DNA from: Tuwongella immobilis
GTDB taxonomy: Bacteria > Planctomycetota > Planctomycetia > Gemmatales > Gemmataceae
Length of the DNA: 64,000 nt
Reading direction: 5' to 3'
NCBI RefSeq assembly: GCF_901538355.1
Contig: NZ_LR593887.1
Coordinates: forward strand, 4,688,920 to 4,752,919
Below are positions 1-10,248 of the stretch, one piece after another (position 1 is the first letter of the stretch; each line of letters starts with the position of its first letter). The notes below the pieces were generated by a model that had not been told where the DNA came from, did not search any database, and was given only the letters and a program-made list of their open reading frames with translations. Made by a program: the position numbers and the translations under genes.

Positions 1-81
1 GAAATTGTCATCTACCACTACTTCAACGGAGTCTACGCACCCATTGGCACGATCAATTCCATGACCACCAAAGGACCATAA
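1..81 (+). CDS. C-terminal end of an unknown protein (5' truncated by window)
   Basis: Frame 1 is open from the left edge and ends with TAA, giving 26 residues finishing in GTINSMTTKGP. No motif is recognisable and the rest lies outside the window. It would run convergently towards the serine hydrolase gene whose stop is at 154. It is called as coding only because the frame is open and a convergent layout is normal here; it could be chance. Confidence 0.35.
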   Translation, partial: EIVIYHYFNGVYAPIGTINSMTTKGP

Positions 82-153
82 TCCCGCCGATATGCGGAAA
101 ACGTGCGGAGGATGCGCCATCTGCGATGATTGGAGGCGGGGCGATTCCCGGCC

Positions 154-1407
154 TCAATCGCGCACAGCCGCCGCCACCTGATTGGAAAGTTGCACCAGCC
201 GCCACGGTGCCGTCGCTCGCAGATAATTCGACAAAATGATGCAATAAACCTGCGTTTTGGGATCGATCCACAGCACATTTCCGGTCGATCCGGTGTGCCC
301 GAAGACGTGCCGACCCAGCAGATCGCCCCAACTGTCCGCCCGGCCCAAATGATTCAGCCGCCACCCCAATCCCCAGGGCTGCGTGCGGCGAATTGGCTCC
401 GGTAATTTCGGCAGATCATCCAGGCGATTCGTCGTCATCATCGCCACGCTTGCTGGCGAGAGGATGCGCTGCTCCCCGAATTGCCCCTGTTGCAGCATCG
501 TCACGCAAAGAATCGCCAAGTCGTCTGGCGTGCTGAAGATGCCCCCCGTCGGCGAGCCAAATTCCTGCCAATAGCGGCTATTCCAGTCGAAATCGCCCCC
601 TTTTTGATTCTCCGGCAACACACTCCGCACAATGCGCGAGCGGTCAAGTCCCTGCGAACCAAGTGCGGTATTCCGCATCCCCAGCGGCTCCGTCACCCCG
701 ATGCGCACCATCTCACGGATCGTTTTCTGACTCAATCGTTGAACCATTTCGGCGGTGAGAATTGTCGCCAAACTGGAATAGGATTGATCGGTCCCAGATG
801 GGAACAGCAATTTGGAGCGCAATGCTTCCCGAACAAATGTCGATAACGGCTCGTGGGCCTTTCGCAATTCGATGTTATTTGGCAACTCATCGGCCAAACC
901 GGATGTGTGCGTAAACAGATGCAGCACTTGCGTTTCCGACTTTCCGTCGCCGAGAAACTCCGGCAAATAGCGGGTCACACGATCGCTGAGCACCAGTTCG
1001 CCGCGCTCCACCAGTTGCATCGCAGTCGTGTAGATGATCGGCTTCGTGATCGACGCCAGATAAAACAGGGCATCATCCCGAATCGGCTCGGCATTCGCTT
1101 CCGGCCCCATCCGCCCGAATCGTCGCGTGGGCAAAAACCGATCGCCGCGACCAATCAAAATCGCGGCACTCGGCACCGCCGGATTCGGCCCGCGGGTCCA
1201 CTGATCGAGCCGATCATAGACCCGCTGAATGGCAAGCGGATCGAGCCGCATCGCCGCGGGCGTCGATTCCCGCAGCATGCCCGCCGCGCCGCGTGGCTCC
1301 GCCGCCTGCCCGACTGCCCCCATGCGGGTCATTTCTCGAATGCCCGATGCGGCAAGCAAGCCCGTGCTGGCCAACAACCATTCGCGGCGGTGCGGCGTTG
1401 CGATCAT
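154..1407 (-). CDS. Beta-lactamase-fold serine hydrolase, Tat-exported
   Basis: 417 residues. The N-terminus HRREWLLASTGLLAAS is a twin-arginine-type signal. A serine beta-lactamase/DD-peptidase/esterase fold is shown by SITK (S119-x-x-K122, nucleophile and general base), a degenerate second motif YSS in place of YxN, and HTGSTG near the C-terminus corresponding to the KTG box. The HTG version is common in class C-like esterases and penicillin-binding-protein homologues (Pfam Beta-lactamase), so the substrate may be an ester or peptidoglycan peptide rather than a beta-lactam. It is the last gene of a minus-strand run of exported proteins, 42 bases after the preceding stop. Family assignment is firm; substrate is unknown. 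Confidence 0.88.
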   Translation of the reverse strand: MIATPHRREWLLASTGLLAASGIREMTRMGAVGQAAEPRGAAGMLRESTPAAMRLDPLAIQRVYDRLDQWTRGPNPAVPSAAILIGRGDRFLPTRRFGRMGPEANAEPIRDDALFYLASITKPIIYTTAMQLVERGELVLSDRVTRYLPEFLGDGKSETQVLHLFTHTSGLADELPNNIELRKAHEPLSTFVREALRSKLLFPSGTDQSYSSLATILTAEMVQRLSQKTIREMVRIGVTEPLGMRNTALGSQGLDRSRIVRSVLPENQKGGDFDWNSRYWQEFGSPTGGIFSTPDDLAILCVTMLQQGQFGEQRILSPASVAMMTTNRLDDLPKLPEPIRRTQPWGLGWRLNHLGRADSWGDLLGRHVFGHTGSTGNVLWIDPKTQVYCIILSNYLRATAPWRLVQLSNQVAAAVRD

Positions 1408-1449
1408 GCGGCATCTCTCATTCCAAACGATTCACAGAATCTTTTTCGA

Positions 1450-1887
1450 TCACTTCGTGACAATGAGATTCACATCGAACTTATGCGGATAGCCGAGGAT
1501 TTTCCCCACGAATCGCACGCGAGTCTCGCCCGGCTGCACGGCTTTGAGGGTGATCGCGATTTGCGTTTTGTCGAATTTCCCTTCGGTGGCGTCGATTTCC
1601 AACTTTTCATCGTCGAAAATCCACGTCCCGGCCTCTCCTGCGCTCGGCTGCGGTGCCGCGCCACGGGGGAGAATCTTCCCCTGCGACACCAGCGTAATCA
1701 CTTGCCCCACCTTGACTTGCGCGGTGAAGCGTGGCACATCAAACTCCCCCACCACGGCCCGCAAGTTACTCCCGGGCGCGGTGATTTCAAACGTCGCGCC
1801 GCTTGCCCAACATTCGCCCACGCTCAAGCATGCGCTGACCACCAGCGCCAGCATTCCCAATCGCATCGGCTGTCGTGTTCGGATCAT
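1450..1887 (-). CDS. Small secreted protein of unknown function
   Basis: 145 residues from the ATG at 1887, chosen because AGGAAG lies just upstream; an in-frame ATG at 1920 would add 11 residues. The N-terminus (RLGMLALVVSACLSVGECWAS) is a signal peptide with a possible cleavage after CWA. The mature part is beta-rich with alternating hydrophobic residues (GEFDVPRFTAQVKVG, KILGYPHKFDVNLIV), as in small Ig-like or periplasmic beta domains, but I do not recognise a family. It follows the DUF1501 gene by about 40 bases and is probably cotranscribed with it. Confidence 0.7.
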   Translation of the reverse strand: MIRTRQPMRLGMLALVVSACLSVGECWASGATFEITAPGSNLRAVVGEFDVPRFTAQVKVGQVITLVSQGKILPRGAAPQPSAGEAGTWIFDDEKLEIDATEGKFDKTQIAITLKAVQPGETRVRFVGKILGYPHKFDVNLIVTK

Positions 1888-1929
1888 TTTTCTTCCTGGT
1901 AGAGAACCAATTCGGATCACCCCGACGCG

Positions 1930-3423
1930 TTACTTGCGAGAAACCGCTTGTTTCAGGCACGGTTCCAGCACATGGCCATGCACATCGGTCAGCCGCCGTT
2001 CGATCCCGTTGTGGTAGAACGACAGCCGCTCGTGATCCAGCCCGATCAGGTGCAGAATCGTGGCGTGCAGGTCGTAAATCGTCGCTACCGATTCGACGGC
2101 TTGGTAGCCGAAATCGTCGGTTGCACCGTAAGAAAAAGGCGATTTTACCCCCGCACCCGCCATCCAAACGGTAAATCCCTTCGGATTGTGATCCCGACCG
2201 CTGGCCCCCTTTTGGAAGGTGGGCATGCGGCCAAATTCCGTCACAAACACCACCAGCGTGCGGTCCAGCAATCCCCGTTGTTTCAGGTCGCGCAACAGCG
2301 CAGCACACGGCCCATCCAGCACCGGGGCATGGCGATCGTATTGCTGCTTGAGCATCTTATGCCCGTCCCAGTTGCCAACGCCTTCGCCCATGGCGTAAGC
2401 CCCGTTGAACAACTGCACAAATCGCACCCCGCGTTCCAGTAACCGCCGTGCCAGCAAGCAGTTGCGTGCGAAGCCCGCCTGCGTCGCATTCGAGGAATCC
2501 GTGCCGTAATGCTGATGCACCGCCTTGGATTCCTGGGCCAAATTCGACACCTCCGCGGCCTTCAATTGCATCCGCCCCGCCATCTCGTAACTGGCAATGC
2601 GTGCGGCCAAATCTCGATCATCGGGATGCGCCGCCAAATGCTGGTCGTTCAACTGCTTTAGGAAATCCCGCGTCGCGGTATCCGCTTTCGCCGAAATGGT
2701 TTGCGGTCGCAGCAAGTGGGGAATTGGCCGCTCCGCCGAGAACGGCGTGCCCTGAAACACTGACGGCAGGAACGCGCTATTCCAGTGATTCGGCCCGACT
2801 TGCGGCACCCCACGCGGATCGGGAATCGCCACGAACGCGGGCAAATCCTGATTTTCCGACCCCAGCGCGTAACTCACCCACGAACCGATTCCCGGAAAGC
2901 CATCGAGCGTAAACCCCGTGCTCATTTGGTTTTCCGCCGGGCCGTGCGTGTTGCTTTTGGCCGTCATCGAATGGATGAAGCACATCGAATCGGCAAGTTC
3001 GGCCAATTTCGGCAACATCTCGGAAATCATCTTCCCGGATTGCCCGCGCGGCTTGTAGTCCCAGAGCGGTTGGGTCAGGTTGCCCTGTTCGCCTTGGAAT
3101 GTCACCAATTTTTCCGATCCGGGCATCGGTTGGCCATGGCGTTTGATCAATTCCGGTTTGTAATCGAATGTATCGATGTGACTAATGGCGCCACTACAAA
3201 AGATCATCAGCACCCGATCCGCCGCCGCCGGGAAATGCGGCGGGCGGGGGGCGAACGGTCGGCTGGGGTCGATATTCGGACGCAACGGGGTGCGTTCCGC
3301 GCGGGCGGATTCCGCCAGCATCGCGGCCAGCGCAATGCCGCTCAATCCAGTGCCGGCATCGCGAATAAAGCCACGGCGATCGAGCATCCGACGCCCGGCA
3401 TGCGAGAGAATTTCACGGGTCAT
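1930..3423 (-). CDS. DUF1501 family protein (sulfatase-like fold), Tat-exported
   Basis: 497 residues. The ATG at 3423 lies five bases past the stop of the PSD1 gene; a start at 3474 would overlap that gene needlessly. The N-terminus DRRGFIRDAGTGLSGIALAAM is a twin-arginine signal. DUF1501 hallmarks visible are FCSGAISHIDTFDYKPEL, HSMTAKSNTHGPAENQMSTG, and VVFVTEFGRMPTF followed by GRDHNPKGFTVWMAGAG. DUF1501 proteins have an alkaline-phosphatase/sulfatase-like fold and in planctomycetes are nearly always encoded beside a DUF1549/DUF1553 protein, as here. Their biochemical role is not established. Confidence 0.92.
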   Translation of the reverse strand: MTREILSHAGRRMLDRRGFIRDAGTGLSGIALAAMLAESARAERTPLRPNIDPSRPFAPRPPHFPAAADRVLMIFCSGAISHIDTFDYKPELIKRHGQPMPGSEKLVTFQGEQGNLTQPLWDYKPRGQSGKMISEMLPKLAELADSMCFIHSMTAKSNTHGPAENQMSTGFTLDGFPGIGSWVSYALGSENQDLPAFVAIPDPRGVPQVGPNHWNSAFLPSVFQGTPFSAERPIPHLLRPQTISAKADTATRDFLKQLNDQHLAAHPDDRDLAARIASYEMAGRMQLKAAEVSNLAQESKAVHQHYGTDSSNATQAGFARNCLLARRLLERGVRFVQLFNGAYAMGEGVGNWDGHKMLKQQYDRHAPVLDGPCAALLRDLKQRGLLDRTLVVFVTEFGRMPTFQKGASGRDHNPKGFTVWMAGAGVKSPFSYGATDDFGYQAVESVATIYDLHATILHLIGLDHERLSFYHNGIERRLTDVHGHVLEPCLKQAVSRK

Positions 3424-3428
3424 GGCAC

Positions 3429-6086
3429 TCACCGAATAAACAGAAATTCGTTGGCATTCAACAACGCACGGCACAATGCCGACAGTCCAAATTCCTTCGT
3501 CAATCCGGCTGCGGCCGATTGCTCTACCGGGCTCGGTTCACGGCCAAACGCCAACACAAATGCGCGGCGAATTCGGGCCTCTTCGCTCGGGGCTTCCGCC
3601 TGGAGACGGGCCGCGAACGCCTCGGATTGCTGCACCGCAAACGGGCTGTTGAGCAGATTCAGCGCCTGCAACGGCGTCGTCGATTGATTCCGCTTCGGGG
3701 CAATTTGACCGGCATCGGGACAATCGAACGCACCAAAGGTATCGTCCAACTGCATGCGCGGCTTGCTCCAATAGACCATCCGCCGGAACGTCTCTTCCGG
3801 AAACGACTTGCGCGGCGTGTACACCTTCACATAATTGCCGTTCGGCTCGAACAAATCGAAGCCCGGCCCGCCCATGCGCAAATCGAGTTTCCCGGTGACT
3901 GCGAGAATCGTATCGCGGATGGCCTCAGCCTCAAGCCGACGCGGGGGATACTTCCAGAGCAGCCGCGCGGAGGCATCCACCGCCCGACCCGCCACCAAGT
4001 CATTCCCACGCTGACGATAGGTGGCGGACAGCACGATTTTGCGGTGCATCGCCTTCATGCTCCACCCATCGGCGATGAATTCGCTAGCGAGCCAATCGAG
4101 CAATTCCGGATGCGTCGGTTTCCCGCCATTTCGCCCGAAATCGCTGGGCGTATCGACGATTCCGACGCCGAAATGCGTCTGCCAAATGCGGTTGACCATC
4201 ACGCGAGCGGTCAGCGGATGCTTGGGATCGACTACCCATCGAGCAAACTGCATGCGTCGCTCGGCGTCGCGGGCCGCCGCCGCAATCGTCGCCACGGTCG
4301 AGCCAGTGCCAATGCGGGTCAGCGTCCCCGGCCCCACTGGGTCGAGCGGCTGGGTGACTTCGCCGCGACGCAGCATTCGCGTTTCTTCCGGCGAGGTCAT
4401 GCGACCGACATATCCCATCGGTTGCGTGCTGCTCACCGCACGATCGCGGGACGACGCAACTTCTTGCCATTCCTTGCCATCCGACGAAATTTCGATGCGA
4501 TATTCCATCGCCAGGCGATCCCGAAATTGCGGCGGCTCCGTGCGATCGCGGCTCCACAGCACTCGGTCGATGGTCACCGGTTCGGGAAATTCAAACGCCA
4601 CCCATCCTTTGCCCGGCGTGTTGGAAATCCAACTATGCGAGTTGCCATATTGCCCATCGTTGATGTGTTCCAATCGATGGATCGGATTTCCTAAATACGA
4701 TCCCGAAGCAGTCACTTTTGCGGTGCGGGCGTGATTGGTGGCATCGTTGCCGGGCGAGAAAATTTCCAATTCGTCGATGCACGGCTCCACGGAATTCGTC
4801 GCCAGCACGTTGAATCGCAGCCATTTCGCGCGGACCGGCAACAATCGATCGACATTTCGCCCCGCCTGCACCGGCGTCCGTCGCAGCTTGCCCACCGGCG
4901 CGCCCGGCGGCAGGGCCGGGGTTCGCTCCGCATCCGCAAGTTGTGTCTCCTGACCGGGCATTGGCACCGGCCGTTCCCCATGCTGCACCCCGGCAAACAC
5001 CGCCTTGATCGCATAATAATCCTGCTGCGGAATCGGGTCGAACTTGTGATTGTGACACCGCGCACACCCCACAGTCAGCCCCAAAAATGTGCTGCCAGTC
5101 GTGGACACGATGTCGTGCAATTCATCGGCGCGTTGTTGGGCCGTCAGCACCGCATCGGGACTTTTCACTTGATCCCAGGGGCCAGCCACCAAAAATCCGG
5201 TCGCGGCATCGGCATTCAGTTGATCGCCGGCCAATTGTTGGATCACGAATTGATCATAGGGCAAATCGCGGGCGAAGGCCTGAATGACCCAATCGCGGTA
5301 CACCCACGCATTGGGCCGCACGTTGTTCATCTCAAAGCCGTGACTTTCCGCGTAACGCACCACATCCAGCCAATGCCGCGCCTGCCGCTCCGCATATCGC
5401 GGACTGGCGAGCAGCGAATCGACCAGTTTTTCGACCGCATTCGGCGAGATATCCGCTTGAAACGCCGCAATCGCTTCGGGTGTCGGCGGCAGGCCATGCA
5501 GATCGAACGTCAACCGCCGAATCAGCGTCAAGCGGTCGGTTTCCGGCTGAATTCCCAACCCCAGCGGTTGCAATTTTGCCGCGACGAACGCATCAATCGC
5601 CGCCGATCCAGTTGGAATTTTTCCGCCGATGGTCGGTACGGTAGGCCGGGTGAGCGGACGATACGCCCAATGCTCATTCGCCTCGCTGGGAGCCGCCGCG
5701 AGATCCGCCGGAATTGTCGCCCCGGAATCAATCCACGCGGCAAGTTTGGCGATTTGCTCCGGCGTCAGGCGATCACCACTGGGCGGCATACGATCATCGG
5801 CATCCTGGCTTCTCACCCGCTGCATCAGCAGGCTTTTCGCCGCCGATTTCGGCTCGACCGCCGCTCCGGAATCGCCCCCCCGCAGCAGATCCGCCGCCCG
5901 ATCCAACCGCAGACCGCCCCGCTGTTTGGCGTCGCCATGACAACTGAGACAGCGTGCCTGAAAAATCGGGGCAATGTCGCGGGCAAAATCGACGACCGGC
6001 TCTGCGGCCCCCGCATTCGCCCCCACGCCAAGCCCAGCGATTAGTCCCAGCAGCATTCCCGGGAACATCCAAGGAGTTCGATTCAT
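3429..6086 (-). CDS. PSD1/PSCyt1 planctomycete cytochrome-type protein (DUF1549/DUF1553) with discoidin-like insert
   Basis: 885 residues from the ATG at 6086, which has GGAGGAA just upstream; the open frame extends to 6266 but that part lacks a signal. A signal peptide ([21 protein letters not shown]) is followed by a PSCyt1 haem c motif, [11 protein letters not shown] (CxxCH). DUF1549 follows ([34 protein letters not shown]), with a second [12 protein letters not shown] motif (CxxCH) near residue 390. A region of about 130 residues ([40 protein letters not shown]) resembles an F5/8 type C (discoidin) domain. DUF1553 closes the protein ([20 protein letters not shown]). It pairs with the downstream DUF1501 gene; a periplasmic role is likely but not established. 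Confidence 0.93.
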   Translation of the reverse strand: MNRTPWMFPGMLLGLIAGLGVGANAGAAEPVVDFARDIAPIFQARCLSCHGDAKQRGGLRLDRAADLLRGGDSGAAVEPKSAAKSLLMQRVRSQDADDRMPPSGDRLTPEQIAKLAAWIDSGATIPADLAAAPSEANEHWAYRPLTRPTVPTIGGKIPTGSAAIDAFVAAKLQPLGLGIQPETDRLTLIRRLTFDLHGLPPTPEAIAAFQADISPNAVEKLVDSLLASPRYAERQARHWLDVVRYAESHGFEMNNVRPNAWVYRDWVIQAFARDLPYDQFVIQQLAGDQLNADAATGFLVAGPWDQVKSPDAVLTAQQRADELHDIVSTTGSTFLGLTVGCARCHNHKFDPIPQQDYYAIKAVFAGVQHGERPVPMPGQETQLADAERTPALPPGAPVGKLRRTPVQAGRNVDRLLPVRAKWLRFNVLATNSVEPCIDELEIFSPGNDATNHARTAKVTASGSYLGNPIHRLEHINDGQYGNSHSWISNTPGKGWVAFEFPEPVTIDRVLWSRDRTEPPQFRDRLAMEYRIEISSDGKEWQEVASSRDRAVSSTQPMGYVGRMTSPEETRMLRRGEVTQPLDPVGPGTLTRIGTGSTVATIAAAARDAERRMQFARWVVDPKHPLTARVMVNRIWQTHFGVGIVDTPSDFGRNGGKPTHPELLDWLASEFIADGWSMKAMHRKIVLSATYRQRGNDLVAGRAVDASARLLWKYPPRRLEAEAIRDTILAVTGKLDLRMGGPGFDLFEPNGNYVKVYTPRKSFPEETFRRMVYWSKPRMQLDDTFGAFDCPDAGQIAPKRNQSTTPLQALNLLNSPFAVQQSEAFAARLQAEAPSEEARIRRAFVLAFGREPSPVEQSAAAGLTKEFGLSALCRALLNANEFLFIR

Positions 6087-6266
6087 GCCATTCCTCCAGA
6101 AAACCATCGGCAGGAATCGAATTGTCGCCCATTTCGCCCGCCGATGCCAGCGGATTTCCTCCCCGCAAACGCCAACTGCCGATCGCAGGGCCACCCCCAC
6201 AATCGGCAGTCGGATTCCCGATCGAATCATGATCCGATGGAAACTCGATTCACGATCGATTCGCAA

Positions 6267-7493
6267 TCATTTTCGGATACACCACAGATGCTTGTCCCCA
6301 CGAATGTAAATCGCCCCATCGACGAGCGCAAACGACGCCGCAACTTCCTCGCCCAGCGGATTCTTCGCCAGCACATCGAATTCGCCAGTCGTCGGAATCA
6401 CGGTCGTCACGCCATCCAATGCGGTGAAATAAATCGCATCGCGGGTGGCCACCGGTGAGGGCCGCATGCGACCGCTGCCGAGCCGTTCCCGCCATTTTTC
6501 CTCGCCGGTTTTCAGATCCATGCAATACGCCGTGGCCTGATCGTTGCTGAAGAAATAATGTTCGCCCACGACGATTGCCGATGGGACAAACGGGCCTGTT
6601 TTCTTGGATTCCCAGAGAATTTTCGGGGTCGGTGCCGCCGAGAGATCAATCGCCAGCGTCGCCCCCGCCGGGCCGGAAACTGCGAACAAGCGATCGCCAC
6701 GCAGGATCGGCGTGCACGAGCAAAGCCGTTCCAATCCGGGAATGGTCCACTTCACCGCCCCGGTCGCCACATCGTAGCCGATGATTTTCCCCGTCCCGAG
6801 CACGATCACCTGCTTGCTCCCGCCGACCATCGCCGGCACGGGAGTGGACCAATTGTCGAAAATGCCACTGCGAACGGCCCGCCACACGGTTTTGCCAGTC
6901 GCCAAATCCGCTGCCAGCAGATACGAGCCTTCCAGATGGTCAATCTGCACAATCACCTTGCCATCCGTGATGATCGGCGAGGCCGCGATGCCGTAATCGT
7001 TGCGAATGACGCCATATTCGCTGGTCAGCGAACGCATCCAAATCGGCTTTCCTGTGCGATCGACACAGACCAAATCGCCCGTGCCAAACAGCGCCACCAC
7101 GGAATTCCCCGACACCGCCACCGTGCTCGCCGCGTGGCCGCGCTCGGGCGGGAACATTTTGAACGGCGCATCAGCCGGCGTGGCGGTAAAATCCGTCTGC
7201 CAACGCAATTTACCGTCGCCGCGAGCATAACACAGCAGGTGCAGTTCGCCGTGCTTGGCACCCGATGTCGCGGTCAAAAACAGATCCTCGCCGACGATCA
7301 CCGGCGAGCTATTTCCCGCCCCGGGCAACGGCATTTTCCAGGCGATATTCGTCCCTTTGGTGCCGTCCCACTCGGTGGGATAGGTGCCATCCTGTGCGAC
7401 ACCGTCGAGATTCGGCCCACGCCATTGTGGCCAATCCGCGGCAATCAGCATCATCGGCAGCAACGCCATCCATCCCCATGCCCATCGGGTCAT
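6267..7493 (-). CDS. PQQ-like beta-propeller repeat protein, secreted
   Basis: 408 residues. The start ATG at 7493 overlaps the previous stop as ATGA and has GGGGAGGGG upstream, so translational coupling is likely. The signal is GWMALLPMMLIAADWPQWRG. WPQWRGPNLDGVAQ and TNIAWKMPLPGAGNSSPVI are hallmarks of planctomycete outer-membrane-biogenesis-type PQQ propellers (PF13360), with repeated blades such as YLLAADLATGKTVWRA and YCMDLKTGEEKWRERLGSG. No quinoprotein dehydrogenase catalytic residues are evident, so it is probably a structural or binding propeller. A 180-base gap separates it from the PSD1 gene downstream. Confidence 0.88.
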   Translation of the reverse strand: MTRWAWGWMALLPMMLIAADWPQWRGPNLDGVAQDGTYPTEWDGTKGTNIAWKMPLPGAGNSSPVIVGEDLFLTATSGAKHGELHLLCYARGDGKLRWQTDFTATPADAPFKMFPPERGHAASTVAVSGNSVVALFGTGDLVCVDRTGKPIWMRSLTSEYGVIRNDYGIAASPIITDGKVIVQIDHLEGSYLLAADLATGKTVWRAVRSGIFDNWSTPVPAMVGGSKQVIVLGTGKIIGYDVATGAVKWTIPGLERLCSCTPILRGDRLFAVSGPAGATLAIDLSAAPTPKILWESKKTGPFVPSAIVVGEHYFFSNDQATAYCMDLKTGEEKWRERLGSGRMRPSPVATRDAIYFTALDGVTTVIPTTGEFDVLAKNPLGEEVAASFALVDGAIYIRGDKHLWCIRK

Positions 7494-8593
7494 CGTGTCC
7501 CCTCCCCGGTTTGCCGCACCAACCCACGCCCATCCGCCCCCACCAGCCGCGCCAGAAAATCCCACTTCGCCGGGGCACCTGGCCGACCACGCCCCGCTTC
7601 GGCAGGCGTTTTCGTGAGTTTGATGAGAATCACCGATTCTCCCGCAGGCAGATTCACCGTCGCACGATACCGATCCGGGCGAAACATGCTGCGATAACTG
7701 CTCGCACGCTCGATCGCCGATTTTCCATTCACCCACACCGTGAGATTATCCACCGCCGAAACCAGCAATTCCGCTTGCGTCGCGGTTGGCACCTTCACCG
7801 TCGCACGGGCATACGCCACCGCCCCCTGCTCCGGGTTGATTCCCGACTTCACCAGATCCATACGTCCCTCGGCATCCGCCTGAGCCGCTTTCCACTGCAA
7901 ATTTCCCGCTTTTCCGGGAAATGTCGCGGTTGGATCATACCCCTTCTCGGGCGGAAACGATTGCTCCAGCCCTTCCTCCAACGTCACCGGAAACGGGCCA
8001 ATCACCTGCCAATCGGCGACAATTCCCAGATGCCGAAGCAGATTCGGCTGCCCGCCGGCTTGCGTGAGCGCCTTCGAAACGGTCCAGGCTTGCTCCAATT
8101 CGCGGGTGGCCGCAAATGTCGATTCCAGTAGTGCCAGACGCTCCTTGGCATCGCCCAGTTTCGCGGCGCGTTCCAGTTGGAATTCGACGGAATCCGGCCC
8201 AAATTCGGGGTCGTTCAGCCACCCCGGCATGCGCTCCGCCATCGTGCCCGGCTGGATGCGTTCCAGCGTTTGCAACACCATCCGCCGTGCCTTGCCCGGT
8301 GCATCGACTTTGCCCACGAACGTGGTCAATGCCGCGATGGGGAGCTTGCCCGGATTCTGCTGCACGATGCGATCAAAGGCGGTTCGCAGCCAGTTGGCCG
8401 CAACCGGATCATTTTCTGGCCATGCCTGCAAAATCGGCATCAGCGCATCCGGCCCGGCCGCGACCAGTCGATCCCATGCGGCCCGATTCTCTACCGGATT
8501 TTCACTCGGTTTCCGCAACACGGCCACATCCGCCGGCACATCCGCGCGGGCAATTCCCGGCAGCAGTAGCACGAGCCATCCAAGCTGTTTCAT
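7490..8593 (-). CDS. Secreted HEAT-like / jelly-roll protein of unknown function
   Basis: 367 residues with a short signal peptide (KQLGWLVLLLPGIARA). The first half is helical and repeat-like (ENRAAWDRLVAAGPDALMPI, GKARRMVLQTLERIQPGTMA), resembling HEAT/PBS-lyase repeats. The second half holds WQVIGPFP followed by a beta-sandwich-like stretch (ATVKVPTATQAELLVSAVDN, LTVWVNGKSAIERAS), the arrangement often seen at the C-terminus of planctomycete haem-binding or glycosidase-associated proteins. It starts six bases after the DUF1559 stop and ends in an ATGA overlap with the PQQ gene, so it sits inside one operon. Function is unknown. Confidence 0.78.
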   Translation of the reverse strand: MKQLGWLVLLLPGIARADVPADVAVLRKPSENPVENRAAWDRLVAAGPDALMPILQAWPENDPVAANWLRTAFDRIVQQNPGKLPIAALTTFVGKVDAPGKARRMVLQTLERIQPGTMAERMPGWLNDPEFGPDSVEFQLERAAKLGDAKERLALLESTFAATRELEQAWTVSKALTQAGGQPNLLRHLGIVADWQVIGPFPVTLEEGLEQSFPPEKGYDPTATFPGKAGNLQWKAAQADAEGRMDLVKSGINPEQGAVAYARATVKVPTATQAELLVSAVDNLTVWVNGKSAIERASSYRSMFRPDRYRATVNLPAGESVILIKLTKTPAEAGRGRPGAPAKWDFLARLVGADGRGLVRQTGEGTR

Positions 8594-8599
8594 GGCGAC

Positions 8600-9574
8600 T
8601 TAATCCTCCAAATTCGGCAGGCCATCCGCCACCGCGGTCAGACGATAGAGCGCATCCATACTCACGGAATCGCGCAGAAATCGCACCGAACCATCGGCAA
8701 TGCTGACATTCGCCCCGCCGGTATGGAAACTATACAGATTCACGCCCGCATAGTTCGTGCAATTCATCAAGCAATTTCCGCCATTGAGCGTCGCCCCGGT
8801 CGCATCCGTGCGGATGTACAACGTGCGATTCCACCCGCCCAGAAAGCCAAACCCCGCGGCATTATTCGGGAACGTCGGATGCGGCAGATTCCCGCGAATC
8901 AACCCACGCGGAAACGCCGACACTTCGCCAAACGCAATCGTATTGCTCAGCCCGTCCGTCACCGTCGCCATACGCACCGGATTCACCTGCTGAAGCAGCC
9001 CCGGATCAAGCGGATCGGCGGTGGTCATCGGCGGCCGACGCACCGATAGCGGCGCGAAGTATTCCACGGGAGCCGCTTGAAAGGTCGAGCCTGCCAACGC
9101 CGTGGAATCCGCCGAAAACGCAGCGCTGGGCGGCTGAAATGTCTCAATGGCCTGCGTCGGAGAAGACGGGCATTTGTACATCGGAATGGCCGTCCGCACC
9201 AAGTTGCGATTATTCCCTTCGGCGTAGCCCAGCGTCAGATTCCATTGCCGATAGAGATTGTCTTGCTCTAGGAATGGCAGCAGATCGATCGACCAGGGCC
9301 GTTCGACGAATGCGCGGCCATCGCTGGATCGCGTCACCAGCGGGTTATTGCGCGGGAATACCTGGAATTGATCGTGATAATTGTGCAACGCCAGCCCCAA
9401 TTGCTTGAGGTTGTTTTGACAGCGCATCCGGGCCGCCGCCTCGCGCACTTTTTGCACCGCGGGCAGCAACAGGCCAATCAAAATGGCGATGATGGCGATC
9501 ACCACCAGTAACTCAATCAACGTAAATCCATGTCGTGAAGCACGCATCGGTTGGGCACTCGATTTGGGGTTCAT
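8600..9574 (-). CDS. DUF1559 family protein with type II secretion/pilin-like N-terminus
   Basis: 324 residues. The N-terminus has a prepilin peptidase site and helix, [20 protein letters not shown], with E at position +5 of the mature protein. [20 protein letters not shown] and the late motif [17 protein letters not shown] (the H-X9-DG signature) define the DUF1559 family, which is hugely expanded in planctomycetes. The protein is probably a pseudopilin-like exported or surface component. It lies 25 bases after the lipoprotein gene and 6 bases before the HEAT-like gene. No strong ribosome binding site precedes the ATG at 9574; an internal ATG at 9546 is the alternative. Confidence 0.93.
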   Translation of the reverse strand: MNPKSSAQPMRASRHGFTLIELLVVIAIIAILIGLLLPAVQKVREAAARMRCQNNLKQLGLALHNYHDQFQVFPRNNPLVTRSSDGRAFVERPWSIDLLPFLEQDNLYRQWNLTLGYAEGNNRNLVRTAIPMYKCPSSPTQAIETFQPPSAAFSADSTALAGSTFQAAPVEYFAPLSVRRPPMTTADPLDPGLLQQVNPVRMATVTDGLSNTIAFGEVSAFPRGLIRGNLPHPTFPNNAAGFGFLGGWNRTLYIRTDATGATLNGGNCLMNCTNYAGVNLYSFHTGGANVSIADGSVRFLRDSVSMDALYRLTAVADGLPNLED

Positions 9575-9599
9575 CCAGAAGTTGCATCGGTACGACGAC

Positions 9600-10067
9600 T
9601 TAACGAGTTCGCGGCGGTTGCGTCAGAATCGCGGATTCCGGCAAGGTCAATTCCAGCGGAGGCACGGTTGTCGCAGCATTGCCCACGGTGGCCCGAAACT
9701 GCGTCGATTGCGGATTGGCGAATCGCCCGGCCAGCTTGTCATATGCCGACAGACTGTTGCCCGAGAGCCACTCCAGTGTGATGCGATACTCCCCGGCCAC
9801 CGCCCCATCTTTGTCACCATCCGTGGAAAGCGCGAAATTCCCCTGCTCATCGGTCAGTCCCACGGGCATCTTCAGGTTGCCCGGCAGCGTGGAATCCTCG
9901 TGCAAAAACTGGACTCGCACCATCGCCGCTGGCTGGCCATTGACGGTGACACGCCCGGAGACCGGCACCTTCTTCGGCCCGCTCTCCCCGCACCCGACCA
10001 TTCCCAGCCATACCACCCCGATGCCGAGCATTCCCAGCCACCGAATTCGCCCGTGAGCCAGTCGCAT
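9600..10067 (-). CDS. Lipoprotein with carboxypeptidase-regulatory-like (transthyretin-like) domain
   Basis: 155 residues from the ATG at 10067 (GAGGGTGG upstream; an alternative ATG at 10088 adds seven residues). [20 protein letters not shown] is a lipoprotein signal with lipobox cysteine. The mature protein [32 protein letters not shown] and GEYRITLEW is the pattern of small carboxypeptidase regulatory-like Ig-fold lipoproteins. These commonly sit directly upstream of DUF1559 genes in planctomycetes, as here, suggesting a shared surface complex. The binding partner is unknown. Confidence 0.85.
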   Translation of the reverse strand: MRLAHGRIRWLGMLGIGVVWLGMVGCGESGPKKVPVSGRVTVNGQPAAMVRVQFLHEDSTLPGNLKMPVGLTDEQGNFALSTDGDKDGAVAGEYRITLEWLSGNSLSAYDKLAGRFANPQSTQFRATVGNAATTVPPLELTLPESAILTQPPRTR

Positions 10068-10248
10068 ACGCCACCCTCGCACCTTCATACTTCGTCATAC
10101 CGCATTGATCAATGTACGACTCCCACCGCGCAGCAACAAGCGGCGGGCCGAGAAACTGGACGACCAGCCCCCGACTCGCCGGGACGAATTGACTCACCGA
10201 TCCACCACGATTGCCGACTTATTCCGATCTGGACTGATATAGACCGAT

